Position numbers and translations under genes: made by a program | Shown: in pieces, positions 18,512-26,806 of the stretch | Position numbering within the stretch: position 1 is the first letter of the stretch | Layout: each line of letters begins with the position of its first letter | The notes under the pieces: generated by a model | Told to the model about the DNA's origin: nothing | The model's input: the letters and a program-made list of their open reading frames with translations, nothing else | Database searches by the model: none | DNA from: Lentzea albidocapillata subsp. violacea | GTDB lineage: Bacteria > Actinomycetota > Actinomycetes > Mycobacteriales > Pseudonocardiaceae | Reading direction: 5' to 3' | Assembly (NCBI RefSeq): GCF_900100275.1 | Contig: NZ_FNET01000005.1 | Coordinates: forward strand, 124,001 to 188,000 | Length of the DNA stretch: 64,000 nucleotides

Positions 18512-18955
18512 ATGTCAGACGAAGCCCGCACGCTCACCGACGTCGTCACTCGCCTGCGCCGGGCGTTGCGGACGAGCATCCGGGCCGACTGGCCGTGGGA
18601 ATCCCTGCCGATGGCGCAGGTAGAACTGCTGCAGACCCTGGCAGAGCGCCCGCCGATGAAGGTCGGCGACCTCGCGGCCGCGCTGCGGCTCGCTCCCAAC
18701 ACGGTGTCCGGCCTGGTGTCCCAACTGATCGACTCGGGCCTCGTCGTCCGCGGCGGAGATCCCAGGGACAGACGGGTAGCGCGGCTGTCCGTCTCACCAC
18801 GTGGACACGAACAGCTGCTCCTCTGGCAGCGCGAACACGAGAAGCGGATCGGCGCCGCACTGGGCAAGCTGGAGTCGTCCGAACGAGAGGACGTCGTGCG
18901 CGCGTTGAAGGCCCTGGACCACCTGGTGGAGCACCTTGCCGAGCCCACGAGCTGA
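18512..18955 (+). CDS. MarR-family transcriptional regulator
   Basis: A 147-residue winged-helix MarR protein. The core KVGDLAAALRLAPNTVSGLVSQL (starting near residue 50) is the recognition helix area and DPRDRRVARLSVSPRG the wing. The ATG at 18512 is preferred over the upstream TTG because of the -10 box 6 nt before it. It most likely represses the divergent exporter. The 3' end overlaps the presumed crcB start. Confidence 0.9.
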   Translation: MSDEARTLTDVVTRLRRALRTSIRADWPWESLPMAQVELLQTLAERPPMKVGDLAAALRLAPNTVSGLVSQLIDSGLVVRGGDPRDRRVARLSVSPRGHEQLLLWQREHEKRIGAALGKLESSEREDVVRALKALDHLVEHLAEPTS

Positions 18956-19262
18956 CCCCGGTCTCCGGTTTGTCGCGCTGGTGTCGCTCGGCGGTGGGCT
19001 CGGAGGTGTGGCGCGCTACGGCCTGTCGGTTCTGATGCCGGGTGCTTGGGGGCTCTTCGTCATCAACGTGCTGGGGTCGTTCCTCATCGGGGTGCTGATG
19101 GGGTTGGTGCCTCGGCCGTTGGTGCGTGCGTTCTTCGGCGTTGGGGTGTTGGGCGGCTTCACGACGTTCTCGTCGTATGCGGTGTCGTGGTCTTGGGCGC
19201 TGCTGGCCACGCCGGTTTGTGCTGTGGTGGCGGCGTTTCTCGGGCTGCGGGTGACCCGGTGA
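18936..19262 (+). CDS. crcB: Fluoride channel CrcB, first subunit
   Basis: A small four-helix membrane protein (108 residues) of the CrcB/Fluc family. FINVLGSFLIGVLMG contains the conserved pore Asn, and GVLGGFTTFSSYAVS is the GGxTTFS signature with the pore threonines and phenylalanine. The start is uncertain: TTG at 18936 overlaps marR by 20 bp, and no better-placed start with an SD sequence is visible. Followed with a 4-nt overlap by a second crcB; in such pairs the two proteins form an antiparallel heterodimer. No fluoride riboswitch fold is recognisable upstream. Confidence 0.88.
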   Translation: MPSPRADPGLRFVALVSLGGGLGGVARYGLSVLMPGAWGLFVINVLGSFLIGVLMGLVPRPLVRAFFGVGVLGGFTTFSSYAVSWSWALLATPVCAVVAAFLGLRVTR

Positions 19263-19597
19263 CCGTGCTCGTGGTGTTCCTCGGTGCTGCTCTTGGTGCG
19301 CCGACTCGCTATCTGCTCGATCGGTTCGTGCAGTCGCGGCACTCCTCGGACTTCCCGTTCGGCACTTTGACGGTCAACGTCGTCGGGTGCCTGCTGATCG
19401 GGTTTGTCGTTGGCACGTCCTGGATGCCGCTGCTGGGCGTCGGGTTCTGCGGTGGGCTCACGACGTACTCGACGTTCAGCTACGAGACGGTGAAGCTGCT
19501 GGAAGCGGAGAGGTACCGCTCAGCCTTGCTGAACGTGTTGATCAGCGTCGTGCTCGGGGTCGGCGCGGCGGCTGTCGGTCTTGCTCTGGCGCACTGA
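19259..19597 (+). CDS. crcB: Fluoride channel CrcB, second subunit
   Basis: A 112-residue four-helix CrcB/Fluc protein. TVNVVGCLLIGFVVG and GFCGGLTTYSTFSYE match the pore Asn and GGxTTxSTF signatures. The GTG start overlaps the TGA of the first crcB gene (GTGA), so the two subunits are made together in a fixed ratio. The pair exports fluoride passively across the cell membrane. Confidence 0.92.
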   Translation: MTVLVVFLGAALGAPTRYLLDRFVQSRHSSDFPFGTLTVNVVGCLLIGFVVGTSWMPLLGVGFCGGLTTYSTFSYETVKLLEAERYRSALLNVLISVVLGVGAAAVGLALAH

Positions 19598-19610
19598 CCT
19601 CGCCGCGGTG

Positions 19611-19642
19611 AGCCTGGGGGCGTTCTGGTCGCCACCCAGGCT
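19611..19642. terminator. Bidirectional terminator between crcB and helR
   Basis: AGCCTGGG-GGCG and CGCC-A-CCCAGGCT form a hairpin of 12 bp with one bulge, between two convergent genes. Confidence 0.6.
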
Positions 19643-19654
19643 TCCGCTTGGTCG

Positions 19655-21922
19655 TTAAGAAACGTCCTTCAGCCGGGACAGCACATCGGGCAGCGTTCCG
19701 GTGTGCACGACGCCGAGTCGTTGCGTGGCACGGGTCAGCGCCACGTACAGGTCCGACGCACCGCGCGGCGACTCCGCGAGGATGCCGTCCGGGTCGACCA
19801 CGACCACCGAGTCGAACTCCAGGCCCTTCGCGTCGGTCACGCCGAGCACCACGACCTGGGCCTCCTCCAGTTCGTTGCCCACGGACGAACCCGGCACCGC
19901 AGCGGAGATCGACGAGCCCACCGCCGGCAGCAGCGCGGCCGGCACGATCACCGCGATCTTGCCGTCGCCGACCGCGGCGACCTCGCGTGCGATCAGCGCG
20001 GGCACCTCGGACGAGAACGACGACACGGTGGAGACCCAAGGTGCCACGCCGGTCTCCCGCACCGACGTCGGCGGCATCAGGGAGACGTCGACGGAGGCGA
20101 GCACGTCCGCGGCCACCTCCATGATCTCGGCCGGCGTGCGGTAGTTGACCGACAGTTCCGTTAGACGCCAACGGTTCTGCACGTACGGCGACAGCACGGA
20201 ACCCCATGAGGTCGCACCGCCGATGTCACCGGTCTGCGCGATGTCGCCGACGACCGTCATGGACTTGCTGGGGCAGCGGCGCATCAGCGTGCGCCACGCC
20301 ATCGCCGACAGTTCTTGGGCCTCGTCCACGATCACATGGCCGAACGTCCAGGTGCGGTCGGCCGCGGCACGTTCCGCGGCGGTCTCGTAGCGGTCGACGC
20401 CGTGGCGCTCGGCCAGGCGGTACGCGTCCATCAGGTCCGAGGCCATCAGGATGTCGGGGTCCGCGTCGTCCTCCAGGTCGAGGATGTCGAGAACTCCCTG
20501 GGCGTACTCGATGGCCTGGCGGCGCTGGCGATCGGCGCGGGCCTTGGCCTCCGTGTCGTCCTCGCCGAGCAGTTCGGCGGCCTCGTCCAGCAACGGCACG
20601 TCCGCCGGCGTCCAGTCGTCGGTGGAACGCTGCAGCAGGTCGCGTTCCTCGCGGGTGAACTTCGTCATCGCGCGGTTGCGGCGCTTCGGGTTCCGGTAGA
20701 GCTCCGAGAGCAGCGAGAACGGCGTCAGCACCGGCCACAGCGACGAGATCGCCGCCTGGACCTCCTCGGACTCGCGCAGCTCCCGGCGGATGTCGTCCAT
20801 GTCCGCCTTGTCGAGCAGGTGCCCACCCAGCCTCGAAGCCACCATGCCCGACAGCGTCGAGACGATCTCGCGGGCGAACGTGCGGCGCGCCTCGTTGTGC
20901 GCGCGGCGGGTGCGGCGCGCCCTGCCCCGTGCCTCGGAGATCGCCCGCCGGTCCAGGCGCAGCACGTCGTTGTCGAAGCGGATCTCGACGGACGGCGGCG
21001 CCTCCTGGCGGTCCCGCACGGCCGCGGCGATCACGTCGGCCATCTCGATGCGGCCCTTGACCGCTGCCGCCGCGGCGGACTCGCGTCCGGTGGCGTTGAG
21101 GTTGGGGTACAGCTCGCCGACCGTCGACAGCAGCACGCCCGTCTCACCCAGCGACGGGAGGACCTGACTGATGTACCGCAGGAACGTCGTGTTCGGGCCG
21201 ACCACGAGCACGCCGCGCTTCGCGAGCTGCCGACGGTGCGTGTACAGCAGGTACGCGGCTCGGTGCAGGGCCACCGCGGTCTTGCCGGTACCGGGCCCGC
21301 CCTGCACGACGACGACGCCGTTGAGCTCGGACCGGATGATCTTGTCCTGCTCGGCCTGGATCGTCGCGACGATGTCGCTCATCTGGCCGGTGCGCGACTC
21401 GTTCAGCGCGGCGAGCAGCGTCGCCTCGCCGGTCAGCGACTCGCCGCGGGTCGTGTGGGCCGAGTTGATGTCGAGCACCTCGTCGTCGAGGCCGATCACC
21501 TTGCGCGAGCGGGTCCGCAGGTGCCTGCGCCGGCGCACGCCGTCGGGGTTGGCGGCGGTGGCGAGGTAGAACGGCCTGGCGGCGGGCGCCCGCCAGTCCA
21601 TCAGCAGCGGCTCGTATTCCTTGTCCTCGTCGAACAGACCGATTCGGCCGATGTAGAAGCGGTCTTCGTTGTGGAAATCGAGCCGACCGAACGCGAGGCC
21701 GTTCTCGACCGCGCTGTACTGGGCCAATTGATCTGTGTACATCGCGACGGACGTGTCGCGCTCGGACCGCATCTGGTGCGTGCCGCCGGTTTGTCGCAAC
21801 GATTGTGCAAGTCGTTTCGACGTCTGTTCACGGAGGTCGTCGAGCCGGCCGTACAACATGGCCACGTATTCCTGCTCCGGCTCCATTTCGGCGAGCCGGA
21901 GGTCATCGGAGGGGCTTGACAA
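19655..21922 (-). CDS. helR: HelD/HelR-type RNA polymerase-recycling ATPase
   Basis: A 755-residue UvrD/Rep-like ATPase. An N-terminal coiled-coil arm (about 10-70) precedes the helicase core; Walker A is QGGPGTGKTAVALH (207-220), and FGHVIVDEAQELS supplies Walker B (DEAQ). The C-terminal VALTRATQRLGVVH is motif VI. Actinobacterial HelD/HelR proteins pull stalled or drug-bound RNA polymerase off DNA, and HelR confers rifamycin tolerance. The TTG at 21922 has GAGG upstream, but an ATG at 21886 is an alternative, because a rifamycin-element-like sequence overlaps the TTG. Confidence 0.85.
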   Translation of the reverse strand: MSSPSDDLRLAEMEPEQEYVAMLYGRLDDLREQTSKRLAQSLRQTGGTHQMRSERDTSVAMYTDQLAQYSAVENGLAFGRLDFHNEDRFYIGRIGLFDEDKEYEPLLMDWRAPAARPFYLATAANPDGVRRRRHLRTRSRKVIGLDDEVLDINSAHTTRGESLTGEATLLAALNESRTGQMSDIVATIQAEQDKIIRSELNGVVVVQGGPGTGKTAVALHRAAYLLYTHRRQLAKRGVLVVGPNTTFLRYISQVLPSLGETGVLLSTVGELYPNLNATGRESAAAAAVKGRIEMADVIAAAVRDRQEAPPSVEIRFDNDVLRLDRRAISEARGRARRTRRAHNEARRTFAREIVSTLSGMVASRLGGHLLDKADMDDIRRELRESEEVQAAISSLWPVLTPFSLLSELYRNPKRRNRAMTKFTREERDLLQRSTDDWTPADVPLLDEAAELLGEDDTEAKARADRQRRQAIEYAQGVLDILDLEDDADPDILMASDLMDAYRLAERHGVDRYETAAERAAADRTWTFGHVIVDEAQELSAMAWRTLMRRCPSKSMTVVGDIAQTGDIGGATSWGSVLSPYVQNRWRLTELSVNYRTPAEIMEVAADVLASVDVSLMPPTSVRETGVAPWVSTVSSFSSEVPALIAREVAAVGDGKIAVIVPAALLPAVGSSISAAVPGSSVGNELEEAQVVVLGVTDAKGLEFDSVVVVDPDGILAESPRGASDLYVALTRATQRLGVVHTGTLPDVLSRLKDVS

Positions 21923-21950
21923 CTTGCCTCATTTCTCGATATCATGCGGC
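21911..21950. promoter_or_regulatory. RAE-like half palindrome and plus-strand promoter-like sequence at helR
   Basis: GGGGCTTG (21911-21918), followed by an imperfect second half ending GCCTC, recalls the rifamycin-associated element found before helR genes. The same stretch on the plus strand reads TTGACA, an 18-nt spacer and TATCAT, an excellent promoter directed away from helR into the 3' end of the convergent marR gene. Confidence 0.3.
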
Positions 21951-22010
21951 GTCGGCTTGTATTCCGATTCGCACTGTCCTGCCCGCGCTGGGTCGCTGAG
22001 CGCAGACTGT

Positions 22011-22439
22011 CTAATCTACACGCATATCGGCGTGGTGCAGGTACGCCTTACGTAGCAGTGTGGCCAAGGTATCGCGCTCGTGCGGAGTCAACGGCGCCAG
22101 CAGCTCTTCCTCATGTGCCCGAGCCGCTTCGAGCCGCTCGCGCAGCGCCCGTCTGCCTCCGTCGGTGATCGACACGGTGAACCGGCGCCGGTCCCTCTCG
22201 TCACGTCTGCGCTGCGCGAACCCGAGCTCCTCCAGGTCGTCGAGCACCGACACGAGGTCGCTCGGATCCATCCGCACCCGGTCGCTGATCCGCTTCTGCG
22301 CCACCGCCTCCTGCTCGGACAGGTACGCGAGCACCGTCAGGTGAGGCCCGCGCAGGTCCGAGCGTCCGATCCGGCGAGCTTCGCGCACCAACCCGAGCAT
22401 CAGGTAGCTGGGAAGACGCAGAAGCTGATCAATGCTCAT
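22011..22439 (-). CDS. MarR-family transcriptional regulator
   Basis: A 142-residue MarR protein. The winged helix includes AQKRISDRVRMDPSDLVSVL (recognition helix, near 48-67) and RRRDERDRRRFTVSITDGG (wing). The ATG at 22439 lies 7 nt after TAGACT, consistent with a leaderless transcript. It is divergent from a gene for a four-helix membrane protein; whether it controls that gene, or helR downstream, is unknown. Confidence 0.9.
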   Translation of the reverse strand: MSIDQLLRLPSYLMLGLVREARRIGRSDLRGPHLTVLAYLSEQEAVAQKRISDRVRMDPSDLVSVLDDLEELGFAQRRRDERDRRRFTVSITDGGRRALRERLEAARAHEEELLAPLTPHERDTLATLLRKAYLHHADMRVD

Positions 22440-22575
22440 GTCCCTCAGTCTAGGAAAGATCTGTCCCCCGATCGTGGATTGCGCTGCGTGATGAAGGTGC
22501 CCGGACGAGGTCCGACAGGGTGAGCGTTGGGGTGACGTTTCTCCGCAAACCACCAGGGGGCGGCAAGGTGGGGGT

Positions 22576-23178
22576 ATGACGCGTGCGGAGATCGTCCAGC
22601 TCGCCCAGTGCGTGGTGCGCCGGCCTCGGTGGCAACTCGTCCTGGCCGTGCCGCTGTCCGCGTGGACCCTGGCCTGGGTGCTCGGCCAGCTCGCCGACGA
22701 TCCCCCCAGTCCGCTCGGCCTGCTGGCCTGGACCGGCATTCCCCTCGATTCGGCATCCCTATGGGCTCGGCAACGGGCCGGCGTCCTCGTCTGGCTCGCC
22801 ACGCTGGGCGGCCTGAGCTGGGCGGCCACCACCGAACGAGGGCAGCTGCCCGCTCTCGCCGGGTGGTTCGCGGTGCTGGTCGCGGGAGAAGCCGCAGGGT
22901 ACGAGCAGGCGGTGCGGCGGGCGATCCTCAGCATGGTCGTGTTCCTGCTCGTCCTGGCGGCCGTGTCGATCACCGGGCGGCGCGCGTTCGTCGTCGACCG
23001 CGTCGCCGTCATGCCCGCGGACGTCGTGCGGGCCGGCATCACCGCCGCCGTGCTGACCGCCGTGGTCCCGCTGATCGCTCCTGGCCTGGCCCTGACGCGT
23101 CTCGTTCACCCCTATGTGACGAAACCGCCGCGGCGGCTCAGGCCGGTTGAGACGCGGCTGCTGCGGGAAACCGGATGA
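22576..23178 (+). CDS. Integral membrane protein of unknown function
   Basis: A 200-residue protein with about five hydrophobic segments (near 20-37, 68-84, 90-104, 115-132 and 150-170). GGTGGGGG upstream of the ATG can serve as the ribosome binding site. I do not recognise the family. Two nucleotides separate its stop codon from the next small membrane protein gene, so the two are probably co-expressed. Confidence 0.7.
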   Translation: MTRAEIVQLAQCVVRRPRWQLVLAVPLSAWTLAWVLGQLADDPPSPLGLLAWTGIPLDSASLWARQRAGVLVWLATLGGLSWAATTERGQLPALAGWFAVLVAGEAAGYEQAVRRAILSMVVFLLVLAAVSITGRRAFVVDRVAVMPADVVRAGITAAVLTAVVPLIAPGLALTRLVHPYVTKPPRRLRPVETRLLRETG

Positions 23179-23179
23179 G

Positions 23180-23398
23180 GTGAGCGACTACCTGCCTCCC
23201 CCCGCGCCTCCGCGCAGTGCGCTGACCCTGCGGTTGTGGCTGGCCGGATTCGGCCTCGTCTTCAACTCGGTGGCCGGGTGGCTGGCGCTGCGAGCCGACA
23301 TCGTCTGGCTCGGCGTCGTGCTTTTACTACTCGCCGTCGTCTGCCTGGTGGACTTCGGCTGGGTGGTTCACCGCAAACGCCGTGGAGACCCAGGCTGA
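23180..23398 (+). CDS. Small two-helix membrane protein (DUF6343-like) with a TTA codon
   Basis: A 72-residue protein: a proline-rich N-terminus (YLPPPAPPRS), then two hydrophobic helices (about 20-38 and 43-60) and a basic tail HRKRRGDPG. The overall build resembles DUF6343 proteins of actinomycetes (tentative). The GTG at 23180 is chosen from its coupling to the preceding gene. An in-frame TTA leucine codon at 23324-23326 is rare in this genome type and may make translation depend on the bldA-type tRNA. Confidence 0.6.
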   Translation: MSDYLPPPAPPRSALTLRLWLAGFGLVFNSVAGWLALRADIVWLGVVLLLLAVVCLVDFGWVVHRKRRGDPG

Positions 23399-23435
23399 AA
23401 CCTGCCGGAACCTGTGCTTGGGCTCAAGCGCGCTT

Positions 23436-24119
23436 ATGGATAAAGATGTCGGCGTGCATGAAGATCCGGCAAAAGGCAGGTTAGCCAGGGTGATGCGTCG
23501 GCAGCCTGTGCAACAGCGCGGCGCGGCAACCGTTTCCGCGATCCTGGACGCTTGCGCGGGCCTGCTGAACGAATACGACTACGACGACATCACCACGGCT
23601 CGCATCGTCGATGTGGCCGGAGTGCCCATTGGTTCCTTCTATCAGTACTTTCCCGACAAAAGATCCGTTGTGCACACGCTGGCACTTCGCGGTATGGAGA
23701 CCTATCTCCGCGAGGTGGAGGAGCTGTTCACCGCGGATCTGATCGCGGACACGTGGCGCGAGGCCATGACGCAGGTCGTCGCGGTGTACCTGCGGATGCT
23801 GCACGACGTGCCCGGCTTCGGGCGGGTGCGGTTCAGCGACATGCTGGACAGCCACCGCCTCGACTCCAGCGTCGACCAGTACGAACTGATGGCCGAACGG
23901 CTGGCCGAGATGTTCGTCAACCGGTTCGGCGCCCACGGCGACGCCCCGGTGATGCTGACGTTCCGGATCGCCGTGCAGACCGCGGACGCGCTGTTCAAGC
24001 TCGCCGAACGAGTCGGCGAGGCCGACCGCGCGTACGTGGTCGGCACGGCGAACGAGCTGCTCGCCGGCATGCTCGGGGCCGTGCTGGAACGACCTCAGGA
24101 CCCGGTTCAGAGTCCGTAG
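23436..24119 (+). CDS. TetR-family transcriptional regulator
   Basis: A 227-residue TetR protein. After a charged N-terminal extension of about 20 residues, the helix-turn-helix is seen in YDDITTARIVDVAGVPIGSF and YQYFPDKRSVV (about 50-80). The C-terminal domain looks like TetR_C-type ligand-binding helices. The ATG at 23436 is the likely start; an ATG at 23493 (MRRQPVQQRG) would remove the extension. No divergent partner is nearby, so its target is unknown; the gene is followed by the TnpB element. Confidence 0.82.
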   Translation: MDKDVGVHEDPAKGRLARVMRRQPVQQRGAATVSAILDACAGLLNEYDYDDITTARIVDVAGVPIGSFYQYFPDKRSVVHTLALRGMETYLREVEELFTADLIADTWREAMTQVVAVYLRMLHDVPGFGRVRFSDMLDSHRLDSSVDQYELMAERLAEMFVNRFGAHGDAPVMLTFRIAVQTADALFKLAERVGEADRAYVVGTANELLAGMLGAVLERPQDPVQSP

Positions 24120-24186
24120 GAGGGCCCCTGCGAATGTCCGGTTTCGACCCCTTTGAGGTGACCCAGGCCGCTGTACGGTCTCCTTT

Positions 24187-25353
24187 GTGAAGATCGTTGT
24201 GCAGGTGAAGCTGTTGCTGGATGCCGTGCAGGTGTCCGCGTTGGCGGCGACTCTGCACGGCTGCAACGAGTCCGCGGACTGGGTGTCGCGGATCGCGTTC
24301 GAGCACGGGGTGTTCCGTGAGTACGCGTTGCGCAAGCACACCTACGCGGAGTTGAAGGCCCGCGGTCTGGGCGCGCAGGCAGCCCAGCACGTGATCAAGA
24401 AAGTCGCGGACGCCTACGCCGCGCTGCACGCGACCATCCGGGCCGGGAACCTGGGCAGGCCTGGCTCGAAGCGCCGGGTGAAGGCCGAGTCGAAACCGAT
24501 CGTGTTCCGGCCGGACGCGGGGCAGCCGTTCGACGACCGGTGCCTGTCGTGGAACCACGACGCGGGCACGGTGTCGATCTGGACCACGGCGGGCCGGATG
24601 AAGGACGTGCGGTTCGCGGGTTCTCCAGACCAGCTCAAGACCCTGCGTGAGTACCGCAAGGGCGAGAGTGATCTGGTGTGCCGCGACGGCGTGTGGTTGC
24701 TGATCGCGACCTGTGAGATGCCCGAGGAGCCACTGTTCGAGCCGGTCGACTGGCTCGGCGTGGACCGGGGGATCGTGAACCTCGCGACCACCAGCGACGC
24801 GGACAACTTCCAGGGCCGCGGGCTGGGCCGCTACCGACGCTGGCACGCCCGCGTCCGCACCGAGTTGCAGGCCAGGCGAACGAAGTCGGCGACCCGGCGG
24901 CTCAAGAAACGAGCGCGTCGCGAGCAGCGGCACTCGACGCACGTCAACCACAAGATCGCCAAGCAGATTGTGGCTGTTGCCGAACGCACCGGTCGCGGGA
25001 TCGCGCTCGAAGATCTGAGCGGTATCCGCGACCGGGTCACGGTTGCCCGGCACCAGCGAGCCACCCACAGCTCCTGGCCGTTTCACCAGCTCGAAGCACA
25101 CATCCGCTACAAAGCCCGCCGCGCCGGTGTGCCCGTGCTCGTCGTGGACGCGCACTACACCTCGCAGATGTGCCCGCGCTGCAAGCACACGTCTCGTTCC
25201 AACCGTCCCACCAGGGACACCTTCTGTTGTCGCCGGTGCGGTCTCGCTGGACCCGCCGACGTCGTCGCCGCCGTGAACGTCCGAAACCGGGCACGGTCGG
25301 CGTGGGTACACGTCAACGCACCCGAACCCGCCGCCGTACAGGCGACGGGTTGA
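24187..25353 (+). CDS. tnpB: TnpB RNA-guided DNA endonuclease
   Basis: A 388-residue TnpB protein, the compact ancestor of Cas12. The RuvC active site appears complete: Asp193 in GVDRGIVNLA, Glu275 in ALEDLSGIR and Asp358 in GPADVVAAVNV. The zinc-finger cysteines CPRC (329, 332) and CCRRC (347-351) lie between the last two. TnpB uses an RNA from the element's right end to cut target DNA next to a short motif, which helps the element persist. The start, GTG at 24187 with CCTTT just upstream, is not well supported by an SD sequence. The gene seems intact. Confidence 0.9.
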   Translation: MKIVVQVKLLLDAVQVSALAATLHGCNESADWVSRIAFEHGVFREYALRKHTYAELKARGLGAQAAQHVIKKVADAYAALHATIRAGNLGRPGSKRRVKAESKPIVFRPDAGQPFDDRCLSWNHDAGTVSIWTTAGRMKDVRFAGSPDQLKTLREYRKGESDLVCRDGVWLLIATCEMPEEPLFEPVDWLGVDRGIVNLATTSDADNFQGRGLGRYRRWHARVRTELQARRTKSATRRLKKRARREQRHSTHVNHKIAKQIVAVAERTGRGIALEDLSGIRDRVTVARHQRATHSSWPFHQLEAHIRYKARRAGVPVLVVDAHYTSQMCPRCKHTSRSNRPTRDTFCCRRCGLAGPADVVAAVNVRNRARSAWVHVNAPEPAAVQATG

Positions 25354-25450
25354 TGCGGCCCGCACGCCACACCCAGTGGCGCACGGAGAACGCGACTCGG
25401 CTTGAAGGCCCGAGCATCACGCTCGGCCTTCAGGGCCGAGAAGTTGACAG
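25354..25450 (+). ncRNA. Candidate omega RNA (guide scaffold) at the tnpB right end
   Basis: After the tnpB stop codon there is a small hairpin CGCCAC/GTGGCG near 25370-25386, then an 11-bp hairpin with one bulge at 25404-25431. TnpB guide RNAs normally overlap the tnpB 3' end and finish at the right end, with the guide read from the flanking host DNA, here the 3' end of the neighbouring oxidoreductase gene. Exact ends are not determinable by eye. Confidence 0.4.
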
Positions 25451-26785
25451 CCCGTAGGACTCGAGCAGCCGCAGCCAGACCTCGCTGATCGTCGGGTACG
25501 AGGGCACCGCGTGCCACAACCGGTCCACGGTGACCTCTCCGACGATCGCGACGGTCGCCGAGTGCAGCAGTTCGGCGACGTCCTGACCGACGAACGTGAC
25601 GCCGACCAGCGTCCGCGTGCGCTCGTCCACGACCATCCGCGTCTTGCCCTGGTACCCGTCCGCGTGCAGTGACGATCCGGCTACCGCGATGTCCAGGTCG
25701 ACGACCCTGACGTCACGCCCGGCCGCCCGTGCCTGCGCCGCGGTGTGCCCGACGAACGCCACCTCGGGGTCGGTGAACACGACCTGCGGCACCGCCACGT
25801 GGTCCGCCCAGGCCTGCCCGGCCGACCACTGCTTCGGCTCGAACCCGCGGGACCGCTCCAGGATCGCCGTGCCGGCCGCCCTGGCCTGGTACTTGCCCTG
25901 GTGCGTCAGCAACGCCCGGCCGGTGACGTCACCGGCGGCGTACAGCCAGCGTCCGTCCACACCGGACACCAGGCCGGAGTCGTCGGTGCTCAGCGGCTTG
26001 CCGTCCTTGGTGGCGGGCACCCGGCCGGTGGCGACGAGGATCTCCGAGCCCCGCACGACCCGGCCGTCCTGCAACGTCAGCTCGCCCGGCCTGATCGACG
26101 AGGCACGCCCGTTGAGCAGCACCTCGACGCCGTCCTCCCGCAGGCCCTCCACGACCAGCGGGCCGACGAACTCCTCGAACTTCGGCAGCGGCCGGTCGCC
26201 CGATACCACCAGCTTCACCTGCGAACCCAGCCGTGCCCACGCCTGCGCCATCTCGACACCGACGACGCCGCCGCCGAGCACGACGAGCGACTCCGGCACC
26301 TCCCGCGCCGACGTGGCTTCGCGCGAAGTCCACACCGGAGTGCCGGCGAGGCCTTCCAGCGGCGGCATCTTCGGCACGCTGCCGGTGCACACCACGACGG
26401 CCTGACGCGCGCGGTGGACCTCTCCGCCCACGGTGACCTCGCGCTCGCCGGTGACCTCACCGTCGCCGCGGATGACGTGGATGTTCTCCGACTCGGCCCA
26501 CTTGACCTGGCCCGCGTCGTCCCAGTCGGAGGTGAAGCCCGTGCGCCGCGCGAGCACCTCCTTCGCGTCCAGCGAACCCGCGTTCACGCCCTGCACGCGC
26601 CGGGCGGCCGCAAGCGCGTGACCGGGTCGCAGCAACGCCTTGGAAGGCATGCATGCCCAGTACGAGCACTCGCCGCCGACCAGTTCCTTCTCGATCATGG
26701 CGGTGGACAGGCCTCCGGCGGCCGTCCGCCAGGCCACGTTCTCACCTACGGGGCCACCACCGATGACGATGACGTCGAAGTCCAT
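25430..26785 (-). CDS. Dihydrolipoamide dehydrogenase-like flavoprotein disulfide reductase
   Basis: A 451-residue protein of the pyridine nucleotide-disulfide oxidoreductase family: FAD motif VIGGGPVGENVA, redox pair Cys-x4-Cys in GGECSYWACMPSK, NAD-binding VLGGGVVGVEMAQ and the second FAD motif YAAGDVTGRALL. In classical enzymes a His-Glu pair (HPTxSE) completes the active site; here the segment reads AVPSYPTISE, with Tyr in the His position, so the lipoamide reaction may be altered. The ATG at 26785 lies 7 nt after TAATGT (leaderless). The last six or so codons (LSTSRP) lie in the TnpB element's right end, so the native C-terminus has been replaced. Confidence 0.85.
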   Translation of the reverse strand: MDFDVIVIGGGPVGENVAWRTAAGGLSTAMIEKELVGGECSYWACMPSKALLRPGHALAAARRVQGVNAGSLDAKEVLARRTGFTSDWDDAGQVKWAESENIHVIRGDGEVTGEREVTVGGEVHRARQAVVVCTGSVPKMPPLEGLAGTPVWTSREATSAREVPESLVVLGGGVVGVEMAQAWARLGSQVKLVVSGDRPLPKFEEFVGPLVVEGLREDGVEVLLNGRASSIRPGELTLQDGRVVRGSEILVATGRVPATKDGKPLSTDDSGLVSGVDGRWLYAAGDVTGRALLTHQGKYQARAAGTAILERSRGFEPKQWSAGQAWADHVAVPQVVFTDPEVAFVGHTAAQARAAGRDVRVVDLDIAVAGSSLHADGYQGKTRMVVDERTRTLVGVTFVGQDVAELLHSATVAIVGEVTVDRLWHAVPSYPTISEVWLRLLESYGLSTSRP

Positions 26786-26806
26786 GGCGCCCACATTAGG
26801 CCTCGA

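Larger units (their letters stand above)
24140..25450 (+). mobile_element. IS200/IS605-type element with tnpB only
   Basis: The element carries a single tnpB gene and no tnpA transposase, so it cannot move without a helper. The ends are estimated: the left end lies between the tetR stop codon (24119) and tnpB (24187), and the right end is near 25440-25450 after a hairpin. The octamer CCGTAGGA occurs on both sides (24114-24121 and 25452-25459); since this IS family does not normally duplicate its target, this may be chance. Confidence 0.7.

Noticed and set aside
18900-18990. Fluoride riboswitch before crcB
   Set aside because: The crcB start overlaps the marR gene, and the space shows no pseudoknot-type fold that I can recognise.
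24187-25353. TnpB as a Cas12-type effector
   Set aside because: No CRISPR array or adaptation genes are nearby; size, zinc finger and right-end hairpin fit an IS200/IS605 TnpB.
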